From NCBI RefSeq assembly GCF_009917385.1, contig NZ_QWLJ01000042.1, forward strand, positions 1 through 43,493: 43,493 nucleotides of DNA, read 5' to 3'. A program made the translations under genes and the position numbers. How positions within the stretch are numbered: position 1 is the stretch's first letter; each line of letters starts with the position of its first letter. Positions 16,876 through 25,386 of the stretch are shown piece by piece. The stretch is from Roseburia sp. 1XD42-34 (lineage in GTDB: Bacteria > Bacillota > Bacilli > Bacillales > Amphibacillaceae). A model generated the notes under the pieces. It was not told the origin of the DNA, searched no databases, and saw nothing but the letters and a program-made list of their open reading frames with translations.

Positions 16876-18234
16876 ATGAATGGATTCTTAAGTGTATTAG
16901 TCGATATTTTAAGCCAGCCAGCTATATTAGTTGCTGCCATTGCACTAATCGGTTTATTAGCCCAGAAAAAGAATTTATCTGAGATCATGAAAGGTGCTAT
17001 CAAAACATTTGTTGGTTTTATTGTCATCGCTTCAGGAGCTGGGATTTTAGAGCAAGGTCTGTCTCCATTCGGTGCGATGTTCCAAGAAGCATTTCATGTA
17101 TCAGGAGTGGTACCGAACAATGAAGCCATCGTTGCATTGGCTTTAAATGAATATGGAACAAATACTGCATTAATTATGTTTTTTGGAATGATTGTAAACG
17201 TATTAATTGCTCGGTTTACTAGGTATAAGTATATTTTTTTAACAGGCCATCATACACTTTACCTAGCATGTATGTTTGCTGTAATTATGGCAGTAGCAGG
17301 ATTTGATACGATACCATTAATTGTTGCAGGAGCAGTTGCATTAGGAATTGTTATGACACTATCTCCTGCTATTTTACAACCATTTATGAGACAGCTAACT
17401 GGCAATGATAATGTTGCTTTAGGACATTTTAGTGCTGTTGGTTATGCTATTAGTGGTTTAACTGGAAAATTATTCAAGAAAAGTAAAGAGCAATCAACGG
17501 AAAATATTAATTTTCCGAAAGGTCTTGGATTTTTACGTGACAGTACTGTAAGTATCGCATTAACAATGATTGTCATGTACGTTATTGTTGCGTTTTTCGC
17601 TGGTTCTACCTTTATCGAAGCAGAATTAAGTGATGGAACAAACTATCTTGTATTTTCTTTAATGAAAGGTGGTAGCTTTGCTGCTGGTGTATTTATAATC
17701 TTATCTGGAGTTCGTCTCGTATTAGCAGAAATTATTCCCGCGTTTAAAGGGATTTCTACGAAGATTGTACCAAATGCTAAACCGGCGCTTGATGTTCCAA
17801 TTATTTACACATATGCACCAAATGCCGTATTAATTGGTTTTTTCAGTAGCTTTATTGGCGGAATATTCAGTATGGCGGTTATGTTTGTGGCAGGGACAAC
17901 GATTATCCTTCCTGGAGTAGTCCCTCACTTCTTTACTGGAGCAGCAGCAGGCGTTTTAGGAAATACAACTGGTGGAATTAAAGGCGCTGTCGCTGGATCG
18001 TTTGTCAATGGCATAATTATTTCGTTTCTACCAGTATTTTTATTGCCAGTTCTTGGAGAATTAGGGTTTGCTAATACAACCTTCTCTGATGCAGACTTTG
18101 GCGTTTCTGGAATCTTCTTTGGAACACTCGCAAACTATGGAGGACCAATCGCAATTGTAATTAGCTTAATGGTAATTTTAGGATTAATGCTCATTCCTTT
18201 TGGCAAGAAAAAAGAATCAACAGAAAATGTATAG
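16876..18234 (+). CDS. PTS ascorbate-family IIC permease (UlaA/SgaT-like)
   Basis: A 452-residue membrane permease with about ten helices and UlaA hallmarks such as NEYGTNTALIMFFGMIVN, the LTGHHTLYLACM block and an IIC C-terminal NYGGPIAIV region. It imports and, with IIB, phosphorylates its sugar. GAAAGGA (16861-16867) sits eight bases from ATG 16876, which I prefer to ATG 16867. It is followed after 35 bases by transketolase. No UlaG lactonase, UlaD decarboxylase, UlaE or UlaF gene accompanies it, so the substrate is probably a pentose or related compound whose phosphate enters the pentose-phosphate pathway. Confidence 0.9.
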   Translation: MNGFLSVLVDILSQPAILVAAIALIGLLAQKKNLSEIMKGAIKTFVGFIVIASGAGILEQGLSPFGAMFQEAFHVSGVVPNNEAIVALALNEYGTNTALIMFFGMIVNVLIARFTRYKYIFLTGHHTLYLACMFAVIMAVAGFDTIPLIVAGAVALGIVMTLSPAILQPFMRQLTGNDNVALGHFSAVGYAISGLTGKLFKKSKEQSTENINFPKGLGFLRDSTVSIALTMIVMYVIVAFFAGSTFIEAELSDGTNYLVFSLMKGGSFAAGVFIILSGVRLVLAEIIPAFKGISTKIVPNAKPALDVPIIYTYAPNAVLIGFFSSFIGGIFSMAVMFVAGTTIILPGVVPHFFTGAAAGVLGNTTGGIKGAVAGSFVNGIIISFLPVFLLPVLGELGFANTTFSDADFGVSGIFFGTLANYGGPIAIVISLMVILGLMLIPFGKKKESTENV

Positions 18235-18269
18235 TAAAGAAATATATAAACTAACTGGAGGAATCATCC

Positions 18270-20270
18270 ATGACACAATCAGAGAAAAACGTAGCTCATT
18301 TATCTATTAACACGATTCGCACACTTACCATTGATAGTGTAGAAAAGGCACAGCATGGGCATCCAGGTATGCCAATGGGAGCTGCACCAATGGCATACAG
18401 TCTATGGAAACATGTAATGAACATGAACCCTCAAAATCCAGACTGGTTCAATCGTGATCGATTTGTCTTATCTGCAGGACATGGCTCTATGTTGCATTAT
18501 TGTTTATTACATCTATCTGGATATGAGCTACCGTTGGAGGAATTAAAAAACTTTAGACAATTAGGTAGTAAGACAGCGGGTCATCCAGAATTTGGAGTTA
18601 CACCTGGGGTAGAAGTAACTACAGGTCCACTTGGGCAAGGTATACCTGCTTGCGTGGGCTTAGCGCTAGCCGAAAGGCATTTAGCTGCGACTTATAATCG
18701 TGAAGGCTATCCGATTGTTGACCATTATACGTATACCATATGTGGTGATGGTGATTTGATGGAAGGAATTTCTTATGAAGCTGCTTCTTTAGCAGGGCAT
18801 TTAAAATTAGGACGCCTAATTGTTCTCTATGATTCCAATGATATTAGCTTGGATGGAGAACTGGCATTATCATTTTCAGAAGATATCAAGCAGCGATTTG
18901 AATCTTGTCATTGGCAATACTTGTATGTGGAAGATGGTAATGATGTAGAAGGAATTAAACAAGCAATATTGGAAGCAAAAGCGGAGGAAGATCGCCCGAC
19001 CATTATAGAAATTAAGACAAAAATTGGTTACGGCGCCCCTACTATTGAAGGGAAAAGCGATGCGCATAGCGATCCTATCGGTATAGAAGAAATTAAACGG
19101 GCAAAAGCATTTTATAAATGGAACTATGAGGAAGACTTCTATGTACCAGAAGAAGTATATGAAGATTTTCGTAGTATTCAAGAAAATGGGAAAGAAAAAG
19201 AGCAGCAGTGGAATGAATTGTTTACACAATACGAGCAAGCTTACCCTGAACTAGCTGGTGAATTAAAGCGGATTATGAACGGAGAGTTACCAGAAAATTG
19301 GGATGAAGAATTACCTGATTATAAGGATGGAGATACAATTGCTACCCGTGTTTCCGCAAGTGAAGTACAACAAGCTTTAGCAAACCATTTTCCAGAGTTA
19401 GTCGGGGGGTCTGCAGATTTAAATGCTTCAACGAAAACAAGGCTCCAAGCATTTGCTGATTTAACAGCACGAGATTATGCTGGGAGAAACATTTCCTTCG
19501 GTGTTCGAGAATTCGCTATGGGAGCCATTGCTAATGGAATGGCGCGTCACTATCTCAAACCTTTTGTAAGTACATTCTTTGTTTTTTCTGATTACTTGCG
19601 TCCAGCTATTCGCCTATCTGCATTAATGGAGCTTCCAGTGACATATGTGTTTACACATGATAGTGTAGCAGTGGGACAAGATGGTCCAACCCATCAACCT
19701 GTTGAGCATTTAGCTTCTTTTCGAGCAATGCCAAATATTACTGTGATCCGACCAGCTGATGCAAATGAAGCGAAAGAAGCGTGGAAAATTGCTGTAGCGC
19801 AAAAGGATCGTCCAACTATTCTTGTGCTTGGCCGTCAAAATGTACCAACATTAAAGGCAACAGAAGAAAATGGACAAATTGGTGTTGCCAAAGGAGCCTA
19901 TGTTATTTCAGAAGCGAAAGAGGCACCACAAGGTATTCTAATCGCTGCCGGTTCTGAAGTTCATTTGGCATTAAAAGCGCAAGATGCACTTTCTGCTGAA
20001 GGTATCTTTGTCAATGTTGTCAGTATGCCTTCATGGGATTTATTTGATAAGCAAACAGAGGAGTATAAAGAAAGTGTCTTACCAAGTAGTTTGCAAGCTC
20101 GGCTATCGATTGAAATGGGGTCTAAGGTCGGCTGGAAGGAGTACACGGGGTGTAAAGGTGCAGTAATGAGTATTGATTCATTTGGTGTTTCTGGTCCAGG
20201 AGAACAGGTTATCGAGCAGTTTGGGTTTACGGTAGAAAATGTAGTGAAAAACTTTAAAGGTCTTTTATAG
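18270..20270 (+). CDS. tkt: transketolase
   Basis: A full-length 666-residue thiamine-diphosphate enzyme. N-terminal block HGHPGMPMGAAPMAYSLW, GPLGQG, the ThDP/Mg motif GDGDLMEG with a distal DSNDISLDG, and the PYR-domain FVFSDYLRPAIRLSA and HDSVAVGQDGPTHQP blocks are all intact. It transfers two-carbon ketol units between sugar phosphates in the cytosol (xylulose-5-P, ribose-5-P, erythrose-4-P). ACTGGAGGAAT lies before ATG 18270. Its place as the last gene of a PTS operon suggests a substrate-induced extra copy that feeds imported pentose or related sugar phosphate into central metabolism. A separate housekeeping tkt is expected elsewhere but cannot be checked here. Confidence 0.93.
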   Translation: MTQSEKNVAHLSINTIRTLTIDSVEKAQHGHPGMPMGAAPMAYSLWKHVMNMNPQNPDWFNRDRFVLSAGHGSMLHYCLLHLSGYELPLEELKNFRQLGSKTAGHPEFGVTPGVEVTTGPLGQGIPACVGLALAERHLAATYNREGYPIVDHYTYTICGDGDLMEGISYEAASLAGHLKLGRLIVLYDSNDISLDGELALSFSEDIKQRFESCHWQYLYVEDGNDVEGIKQAILEAKAEEDRPTIIEIKTKIGYGAPTIEGKSDAHSDPIGIEEIKRAKAFYKWNYEEDFYVPEEVYEDFRSIQENGKEKEQQWNELFTQYEQAYPELAGELKRIMNGELPENWDEELPDYKDGDTIATRVSASEVQQALANHFPELVGGSADLNASTKTRLQAFADLTARDYAGRNISFGVREFAMGAIANGMARHYLKPFVSTFFVFSDYLRPAIRLSALMELPVTYVFTHDSVAVGQDGPTHQPVEHLASFRAMPNITVIRPADANEAKEAWKIAVAQKDRPTILVLGRQNVPTLKATEENGQIGVAKGAYVISEAKEAPQGILIAAGSEVHLALKAQDALSAEGIFVNVVSMPSWDLFDKQTEEYKESVLPSSLQARLSIEMGSKVGWKEYTGCKGAVMSIDSFGVSGPGEQVIEQFGFTVENVVKNFKGLL

Positions 20271-20280
20271 AACAGTAGTA

Positions 20281-20330
20281 AACACGGGATACTTGGATGG
20301 TCGGTATTTTCGAAGTATCCCGTGTTAATT
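20281..20330 (+). terminator. terminator of the PTS-transketolase operon
   Basis: AACACGGGATACTT (20281-20294) pairs perfectly over 14 bp with AAGTATCCCGTGTT (20313-20326), then AATTTT. Very stable stem, short T-tract. Confidence 0.75.
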
Positions 20331-20453
20331 TTGGAGCAGTTTACAAAACTCGTTTTATGTTAAAGAATGCTTGTTATCACATCCTTAAGTAGTGACGCAC
20401 AGTAATCATATCTGTGTCGGATTTTCTATGGTGTTGATATAGACTGAAAAACT

Positions 20454-21080
20454 TTAAAATTCTTTATGCCAAAATGGTAAAAACAATTTAACACCACGTT
20501 TATTAAATGGTAAAATCTTACTATCTGCAACCAAATGGGTAATATATCCAATCAGGCATGTATAGTACACCCCTTCTATCCGCAGCGACTGATGTAAATA
20601 AAAAGCAATAAATCCAAAAAATATAACACCTAAAATTGAATGTGTATAACTTCTATGAGCTACAAATGAAGCCATCATAATATAAATCCCTAATAACAGC
20701 AGCCATTGTTCCTCTAATGCTAATCCGCCAATGATGACACCTACGCCTGTAATGGTGAGCATATGCTTTTGTTTAAGGCGAATGGAAATAGAAAGCAACG
20801 CAAATCCACTGCCAGCTCCTATCCATTGTTTCATCCCTTCTCCTTCATAAAAACTATAGATGACAAGTAAAAGCCCGATAACTTGTGTAATCGTCCGAAA
20901 TAGTTTATGCGATAATGTAATTTTGCCGCGTAATTTTCCATCAATATCAAGGTCTGGTATTAATGCTGAAATTGTCCCTATGCTAACGAGTAAAGCCGTT
21001 TCAGCAGGAGGACTTTGTAAGTTGTTTGCGATTATAAAGCCGGTTACCGTACCAATTGCTGCATGCGTTGTACCATTCAT
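20454..21080 (-). CDS. YdjM/DUF457-family membrane-bound metal-dependent hydrolase-like protein
   Basis: A 208-residue membrane protein with the family's conserved polar residues: NGTTHAAIG near the N-terminus (His6), IPDLDIDGKLRG (41-52), AHRSYTHSILG and THLVADS near the C-terminus. These His and Asp residues resemble metal ligands, but no reaction is established for the family. E. coli YdjM is a LexA-regulated relative. ATG 21080 follows AAGGAGG. It is monocistronic, converging on the transketolase terminator. Confidence 0.85.
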   Translation of the reverse strand: MNGTTHAAIGTVTGFIIANNLQSPPAETALLVSIGTISALIPDLDIDGKLRGKITLSHKLFRTITQVIGLLLVIYSFYEGEGMKQWIGAGSGFALLSISIRLKQKHMLTITGVGVIIGGLALEEQWLLLLGIYIMMASFVAHRSYTHSILGVIFFGFIAFYLHQSLRIEGVYYTCLIGYITHLVADSKILPFNKRGVKLFLPFWHKEF

Positions 21081-21130
21081 GTAAGTATCCTCCTTTCTAG
21101 CGCTTTTTTAATAGTATAAGAAACTATCAC

Positions 21131-21222
21131 ATGATGTGCTTTAGGGATAGTGAAATAACCGCATCGCCACGTCTGCATCCATCGCCCAGCAACGATGCGA
21201 CTTCACGAAATCGCCCTATAAT
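21131..21222. repeat. dispersed structured repeat, family 2, copy a (short)
   Basis: GATAGTGAAATAACCGCAT, CCACGTCTGCATCCATCGCC, CAGCAACGATGCGACTT and CACGAAATCGCCCTA match copies at 33.9, 35.4 and 37.7 kb. The arms GCATCG (21171-21176) and CGATGC (21193-21198) can pair. It is a 5' portion of the fuller copies. Confidence 0.7.
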
Positions 21223-21479
21223 ATTTTTTCTTAGAAGTAAGAAATAATGCTTGGAAAATGTAGTAGCAAGCAGACCTTTAAACTCCTTATCCATTGTACA
21301 CCAAAATGTATGTTCTGTTTAGTGAAAACGTGGCTGGCACTTAAGAAAACATGATATAGCAAAAGCCGAACAATTATAAAAGGATTGTCAGGCTGAATAA
21401 CCATTCAATTCATGCAGATACCAATTTGTCTTTGATGAAAAACGTACCTAAAATAGCTGCATCTACAGCTTTTCTTTTT

Positions 21480-21580
21480 TATCCTGCGTATAAGTTGCTG
21501 CAAGATTCCCATATGAGGAGCTGGATAATCTTGTACTGCAATAAATCTAAGTGGGAGATCGCAGCACATTTAGCTAGGGA
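21480..21580. repeat. dispersed structured repeat, family 1, copy d (short)
   Basis: CGTATAAGTTGCTGCAAGAT, GAGGAGCTGGATAATC, AATAAATCTAAGTGGGAG and ATCGCAGCACATTTAG reproduce the 5' half of the family, with terminal arms TGCTGC and GCAGCA. It lies 5' of the PlsC gene. Confidence 0.65.
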
Positions 21581-21666
21581 GAAAATAATCCCTAATTAGT
21601 ACCAGATACTAAAACTATATGTTAAAATGAAGTCATATAAATGCAACATAGAAGGAGATTATGGAC

Positions 21667-22263
21667 ATGTACTATTTTTGTGCCAATGCTTTAAAAATAA
21701 TTCTCAGCATATTTGGAAGAATAAAGGTGTATCAAAAAGAAAATACGAATGTATCGGGTGGTTTTGTACTTGCCTGTACACATACAGGTTGGGTAGATAT
21801 CTTGTGGCTCGGAGTTAGTATGCTACCTGTTAAAATCCATTATATGGCTAAAAAAGAGCTGTTTCAGTCGCGATTTTTAAAGTGGTTTATGGAACAATTG
21901 CATGCGTTTCCTGTAGATAGAAAAAATCCTGGACCAAGTGCGATAAAAACACCAAGGAAGCTATTGAAGGCAGGGGAAGTTGTTGGCGTATTTCCTAGTG
22001 GCACAAGAACAAGTGAGGAAGTCCCACTAAAAAGGGGAGCAGTTACGATGGCGGGATATGCTAAAGTTCCCATCGTACCAGTTGCTTATCAAGGTCCAAA
22101 TAACTTGAAAGACCTTTTTAAACGAGTAAAACCGCGAATCATTTTTGGAGAACCAATCTATCTACCTGAAGAACTGCCTTTAAAGCAAGGCATGGAAATG
22201 ATGATGGAACAATTGGAACTGTCTTTACATGATTTACAAAAACAACTGCAAGCTTTCGAATAA
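21667..22263 (+). CDS. 1-acyl-sn-glycerol-3-phosphate acyltransferase (PlsC family)
   Basis: A 198-residue membrane-associated acyltransferase. The catalytic motif appears as HTGWVD (an HxxxxD form) about 40 residues from the N-terminus, and the substrate-binding motif as FPSGTRT, then VPIVPVAYQG. It acylates lysophosphatidate to phosphatidate or a related lysolipid. GGAG at 21654-21657 gives nine-base spacing to ATG 21667 and only three to ATG 21661, so I use 21667. It is monocistronic. The GTR motif is preceded by Ser rather than Glu, a common variant in Firmicutes. Confidence 0.85.
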   Translation: MYYFCANALKIILSIFGRIKVYQKENTNVSGGFVLACTHTGWVDILWLGVSMLPVKIHYMAKKELFQSRFLKWFMEQLHAFPVDRKNPGPSAIKTPRKLLKAGEVVGVFPSGTRTSEEVPLKRGAVTMAGYAKVPIVPVAYQGPNNLKDLFKRVKPRIIFGEPIYLPEELPLKQGMEMMMEQLELSLHDLQKQLQAFE

Positions 22264-22517
22264 GTGTGTGAAATGGGGGAGAAGACGTGCGACATGTGGC
22301 ATGTTATTGAAACTTTAATAGTAGAAACGACTATTAACTATTGGATTGGCTTAACAAATGTGCCGTGGTGATTAAAAAAGCCGCGGCTTAATGTTTTCTT
22401 TTCCATCTACAATACGATACAATTTTCTAACAACGTTTGAACGAAGTAATGGAACAAGCTGATGCTTGAAAAATTTATTTTCATTTATACTGTAAATACA
22501 TATTGATTGGTGATTAC

Positions 22518-23870
22518 ATGGTGGAATTAAAAAAGAAACGCTGGTTGTTTATTATTACAATTGGGTTAGGGACATTATTGAACCCACTAAACTCATCCAT
22601 GATCGCGGTTGCAGTTACACGTCTTCAGGAGGATTTTACGTTATCATTTGTACATGCTTCATGGCTAATTTCTATTTTTTATTTAGCAAGTGCAGCAGGT
22701 CAGCCAGTGATGGGAAAACTAAGTGATATGTTTGGTCCAAAACGGTTATTTATGACTGGATTAATGCTTGTAGCATTGGCTTCATTGCTAGCGGCTTTTT
22801 CTCCGAATTTTCTTTTTTTGTTAGCTTGTCGAGCATTGCAGGCAATTGGCAGTTCCACTTTATTTCCTAGTGGTATGAGTATGATTCGGACGCATATTAC
22901 AAAAGGACAAGGACGGGCACTTGCAATTTTGTCTATATTCGCATCTACATCGGCAGCCTTTGGGCCATCCATTGGTGGTTTCTTCATTGATTTTTGGGAT
23001 TGGCAAGCCATTTTTTTCATTAATTTTCCGTTTATCGTGCTGTCGTTTCTTTTAGCTATATTTATTTTACCGAAAACGAAAGAAAACCTTGCTTTAAAGC
23101 AGATAGATCTTATTGGAATTGGTTTATTTATTGTATCCATAACGAGCCTTATTTTGTTTTTGCTTTCGTTTGAGGAGGGAAATATTCGCTGGTGGGCACT
23201 CTTTGCCTTCCTGATAACCGCGGGAATTTTTTGTAAATTCGAACAACAGCACCGAGCACCATTTATGGATGTGACCAGTTTAAAGAAGAATACGAAGGTA
23301 ACCATGGTTTATGGGCAATTTATGAGTATTAATCTCATTTATTATTGTTATTTTTTCGGTTTCCCAATCTTTCTTCAACAGGCCCTTATTTATAGCGAAA
23401 CACAGACAGGGATTATTATGCTAGCATTTGCCGGTTTTGGCGTTATTATTGCACCATTGGCAGGGCGTATGATCGATAAATTAGGGTCGAAATTACCAGC
23501 AGTGATAGGGATAGGCTTACTGGTAATCGGTACAGGATTATTATTAACGTACCATGAAACTTCTTCGTTAGGCTGGTTGCTCGTAATAATGAGTGTTTTA
23601 GGTGCTAGTAACGGATTTAACAATATTTCCATGCAGACGGCATTATATGAAAATGTAAGACCAGAGGATACAGGACAAGCTTCGGGATTATTTCAAACGA
23701 GCAGATATATGGGTGCCATCTTATCTTCCAGTTTATTAGGAATCATGTTTAACCAACAGGTAGGTTATGAAAATTTGCATTTGGTTGCCATTATTTGTTT
23801 GATTTTTTCCGTGTTCGTATTTGCTATGGCGTTAAAGCTTCCGGGAAAATTAACGAACAGTAATAGATAG
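22518..23870 (+). CDS. MFS drug/proton antiporter (EmrB/QacA-like, DHA2 family)
   Basis: A 450-residue, highly hydrophobic transporter with 12-14 predicted helices. Motif A is visible as GKLSDMFGPKRLF, with the RALQAIGSSTLFPSGMSMI block after it; motif C-like GPSIGGFFIDFWDWQAIFFIN follows, as in DHA2 multidrug exporters. It exports an unknown lipophilic compound with proton exchange at the cytoplasmic membrane. ATG 22518 has a GGTGA site; TTG 22503 would add five non-homologous residues. The next gene, a convergent LysR regulator, lies 254 bases downstream, so linkage to the aromatic cluster is possible but not shown. Confidence 0.87.
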   Translation: MVELKKKRWLFIITIGLGTLLNPLNSSMIAVAVTRLQEDFTLSFVHASWLISIFYLASAAGQPVMGKLSDMFGPKRLFMTGLMLVALASLLAAFSPNFLFLLACRALQAIGSSTLFPSGMSMIRTHITKGQGRALAILSIFASTSAAFGPSIGGFFIDFWDWQAIFFINFPFIVLSFLLAIFILPKTKENLALKQIDLIGIGLFIVSITSLILFLLSFEEGNIRWWALFAFLITAGIFCKFEQQHRAPFMDVTSLKKNTKVTMVYGQFMSINLIYYCYFFGFPIFLQQALIYSETQTGIIMLAFAGFGVIIAPLAGRMIDKLGSKLPAVIGIGLLVIGTGLLLTYHETSSLGWLLVIMSVLGASNGFNNISMQTALYENVRPEDTGQASGLFQTSRYMGAILSSSLLGIMFNQQVGYENLHLVAIICLIFSVFVFAMALKLPGKLTNSNR

Positions 23871-24124
23871 TATGAAACCATGATTCGTTAAATTTATCCC
23901 GGATACACGACGTCTGCAACTTTTCCATCAAGAGTTACACACGGTACTAGGAAATCGCAATGAGGAATAATGGTAAATAATTTTCCAATTTATTAATCTG
24001 TATGATGTCAAGCGCAGGAGGCTTGATACAGAGATGGTGTTTTTCTTTTACCAGGGAATTTAGGATTTTTGCTTGCTCCGTTTCAAATTAGTTTAGATGG
24101 AAAAAACTTCGACTGATCGAAGGA
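23871..24124. other. convergent intergenic region
   Basis: No gene. GTCAAGC with GCTTGAT near 24006-24030 forms a modest hairpin that could end both converging transcripts, and the minus-strand gene ends inside a T-rich run. Confidence 0.35.
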
Positions 24125-25003
24125 TCATTTTTTTGTTACAAACAACTCAATAAATTGTCTAGCACTTTTGGGCAGATAACGGTCCTTAAGCCAAATAATT
24201 GCCGAGTGAGAAGTAAACGTGTGGTCTTTAATGGTCAATGGTTTTAGTCCGTGCAAATGGTGCCCTTGAAGTGTGGATTCTGGAATGATGGAAGCTCCCA
24301 TTTCTTCACTAACCAACTGTAATATCATGTCTACATCAGGGCATTCACAAACAATGTTTGGATAAAGATGGTGTTTTTCAAATTGTTCCACGATTAATTC
24401 ATATTGCCCTCGCCCGCTAATACGATGTAGTAAAAGTAATGGAAATTCACTTAACTCATTGATCGTGATGGTCTCTGAAACAGTGGACCAATTTTCTGGA
24501 ATTACTGCTACATAGTTTTCAGTTGGAAGGGAGAGGGAGGCGAACGTTTTCATCTCAAGCGGTAATCGAATAACGGCAACATCAATCGTTCGTTGGAGCA
24601 ATTGTTCTGCAAGTGAATAAGAATCTCCTTCTCTTAGCTGAAATTGAATGTGTGGATATTTATTGTGATAGTACTTGAGCTTTTTGGGTATTTGTGGAAA
24701 GCATGTTTTTACACAGCCGATGGAAAGAGTCCCTTTTATCCCACCGCCAATGTCTTTTACTTCCGTCATCGTTTCTTCCATATAATCAAATAAGTGATTT
24801 ATTTTTTGATATAAAGTGACACCTGCATCCGTTAACTCCATTTTCCTTCCATTACGCTCCATCAATCTTACACCCAACTCTGTTTCTAATGCTTTAAGAC
24901 TTTGGCTTAACGGTGGTTGAGCCATATGCAGTTTTTTTGCAGCACGAGTAATTTGCCCTTCTCTTGCAATAGCCTGAAAATACCGTAACTGTCTTAAATC
25001 CAA
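24125..25003 (-). CDS. LysR-family transcriptional regulator divergent from the hpa genes
   Basis: A 292-residue regulator, the standard LTTR size. The N-terminal helix-turn-helix reads DLRQLRYFQAIAREGQITRAAKKLHMAQPPLSQSLKALE in segments typical of the family, followed by a periplasmic-binding-like effector domain. I set the start at TTG 25003, where AAAGGGGGGAA precedes at the right distance; an upstream in-frame ATG at 25054 would add 17 unlikely residues. Divergent placement opposite hpaB suggests it senses 4-hydroxyphenylacetate or a related acid and activates that promoter. It could also act on the MFS gene. Confidence 0.88.
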   Translation of the reverse strand: MDLRQLRYFQAIAREGQITRAAKKLHMAQPPLSQSLKALETELGVRLMERNGRKMELTDAGVTLYQKINHLFDYMEETMTEVKDIGGGIKGTLSIGCVKTCFPQIPKKLKYYHNKYPHIQFQLREGDSYSLAEQLLQRTIDVAVIRLPLEMKTFASLSLPTENYVAVIPENWSTVSETITINELSEFPLLLLHRISGRGQYELIVEQFEKHHLYPNIVCECPDVDMILQLVSEEMGASIIPESTLQGHHLHGLKPLTIKDHTFTSHSAIIWLKDRYLPKSARQFIELFVTKK

Positions 25004-25194
25004 TTGTTTCCCCCCTTTTGTACACATTAAATTCCAAATAGAATGTAATCTCAACGGAAGCTGTTTTTCAAAAAGATTCTAGCCTTTGTTCTGAGATAAG
25101 CTTGTGTATTACAACATAAACGAATGGTGTCCAAATACTGTTGATGCAATTTAAAACCAAAAAAATATATGTACTATGCAACACTGGATAATTG

Positions 25195-25210
25195 TATATG
25201 ATTTTATATA
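25195..25210. promoter_or_regulatory. candidate GntR operator, site A
   Basis: TATATGATTTTATATA, one mismatch from the core of the perfect palindrome at 34279-34294. It lies upstream of the hpaB promoter in the LysR-hpaB divergent region. Confidence 0.45.
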
Positions 25211-25222
25211 TATTAGTTGCCA

Positions 25223-25252
25223 TTGTCAAAAAGTATATCATTTTTATATAGT
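25223..25252 (+). promoter_or_regulatory. hpaB promoter with overlapping operator site B
   Basis: TTGTCA (25223-25228) and a TATATA/TATAGT -10 region (25245-25252) at 16-18 bp. The spacer contains TATATCATTTTTATATA (25234-25250), closely similar to the operator in the GntR gene's own promoter. Binding there would block transcription of the hpa genes. Confidence 0.5.
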
Positions 25253-25351
25253 TTATTAAATAAATAGATATTATGAATATAGCAAAAATTATGATATTAT
25301 TCTAATTAAAGGTATCATTCAGAAAATTACCTAAATATAGCACGCATATTG

Positions 25352-25365
25352 TGAAAGCGCTTTTA
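25352..25365 (+). promoter_or_regulatory. cre site (CcpA) in the hpaB leader
   Basis: TGAAAGCGCTTTTA matches the cre consensus TGWAANCGNTNWCA at all but one position. It sits between the promoter and the AAGGAGG ribosome site, where CcpA would act as a roadblock, so the cluster should be repressed by preferred sugars. Confidence 0.6.
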
Positions 25366-25386
25366 AAATATGCAAGGAGGGAAACT

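Noticed and set aside
16566..18234. Ascorbate-specific transport as a firm substrate call
   Set aside because: Only the protein family is supported. The lactonase, decarboxylase and epimerase genes needed for ascorbate use are missing.
22700..23305. 201-codon minus-strand ORF
   Set aside because: It is an antisense shadow of the MFS transporter gene; its composition is lysine/isoleucine-rich low complexity with no family match.
25351..25386. N-terminal extension of HpaB from GTG 25351
   Set aside because: These codons coincide with the cre site and the ribosome site of the ATG at 25387; the extension has no homology to HpaB.
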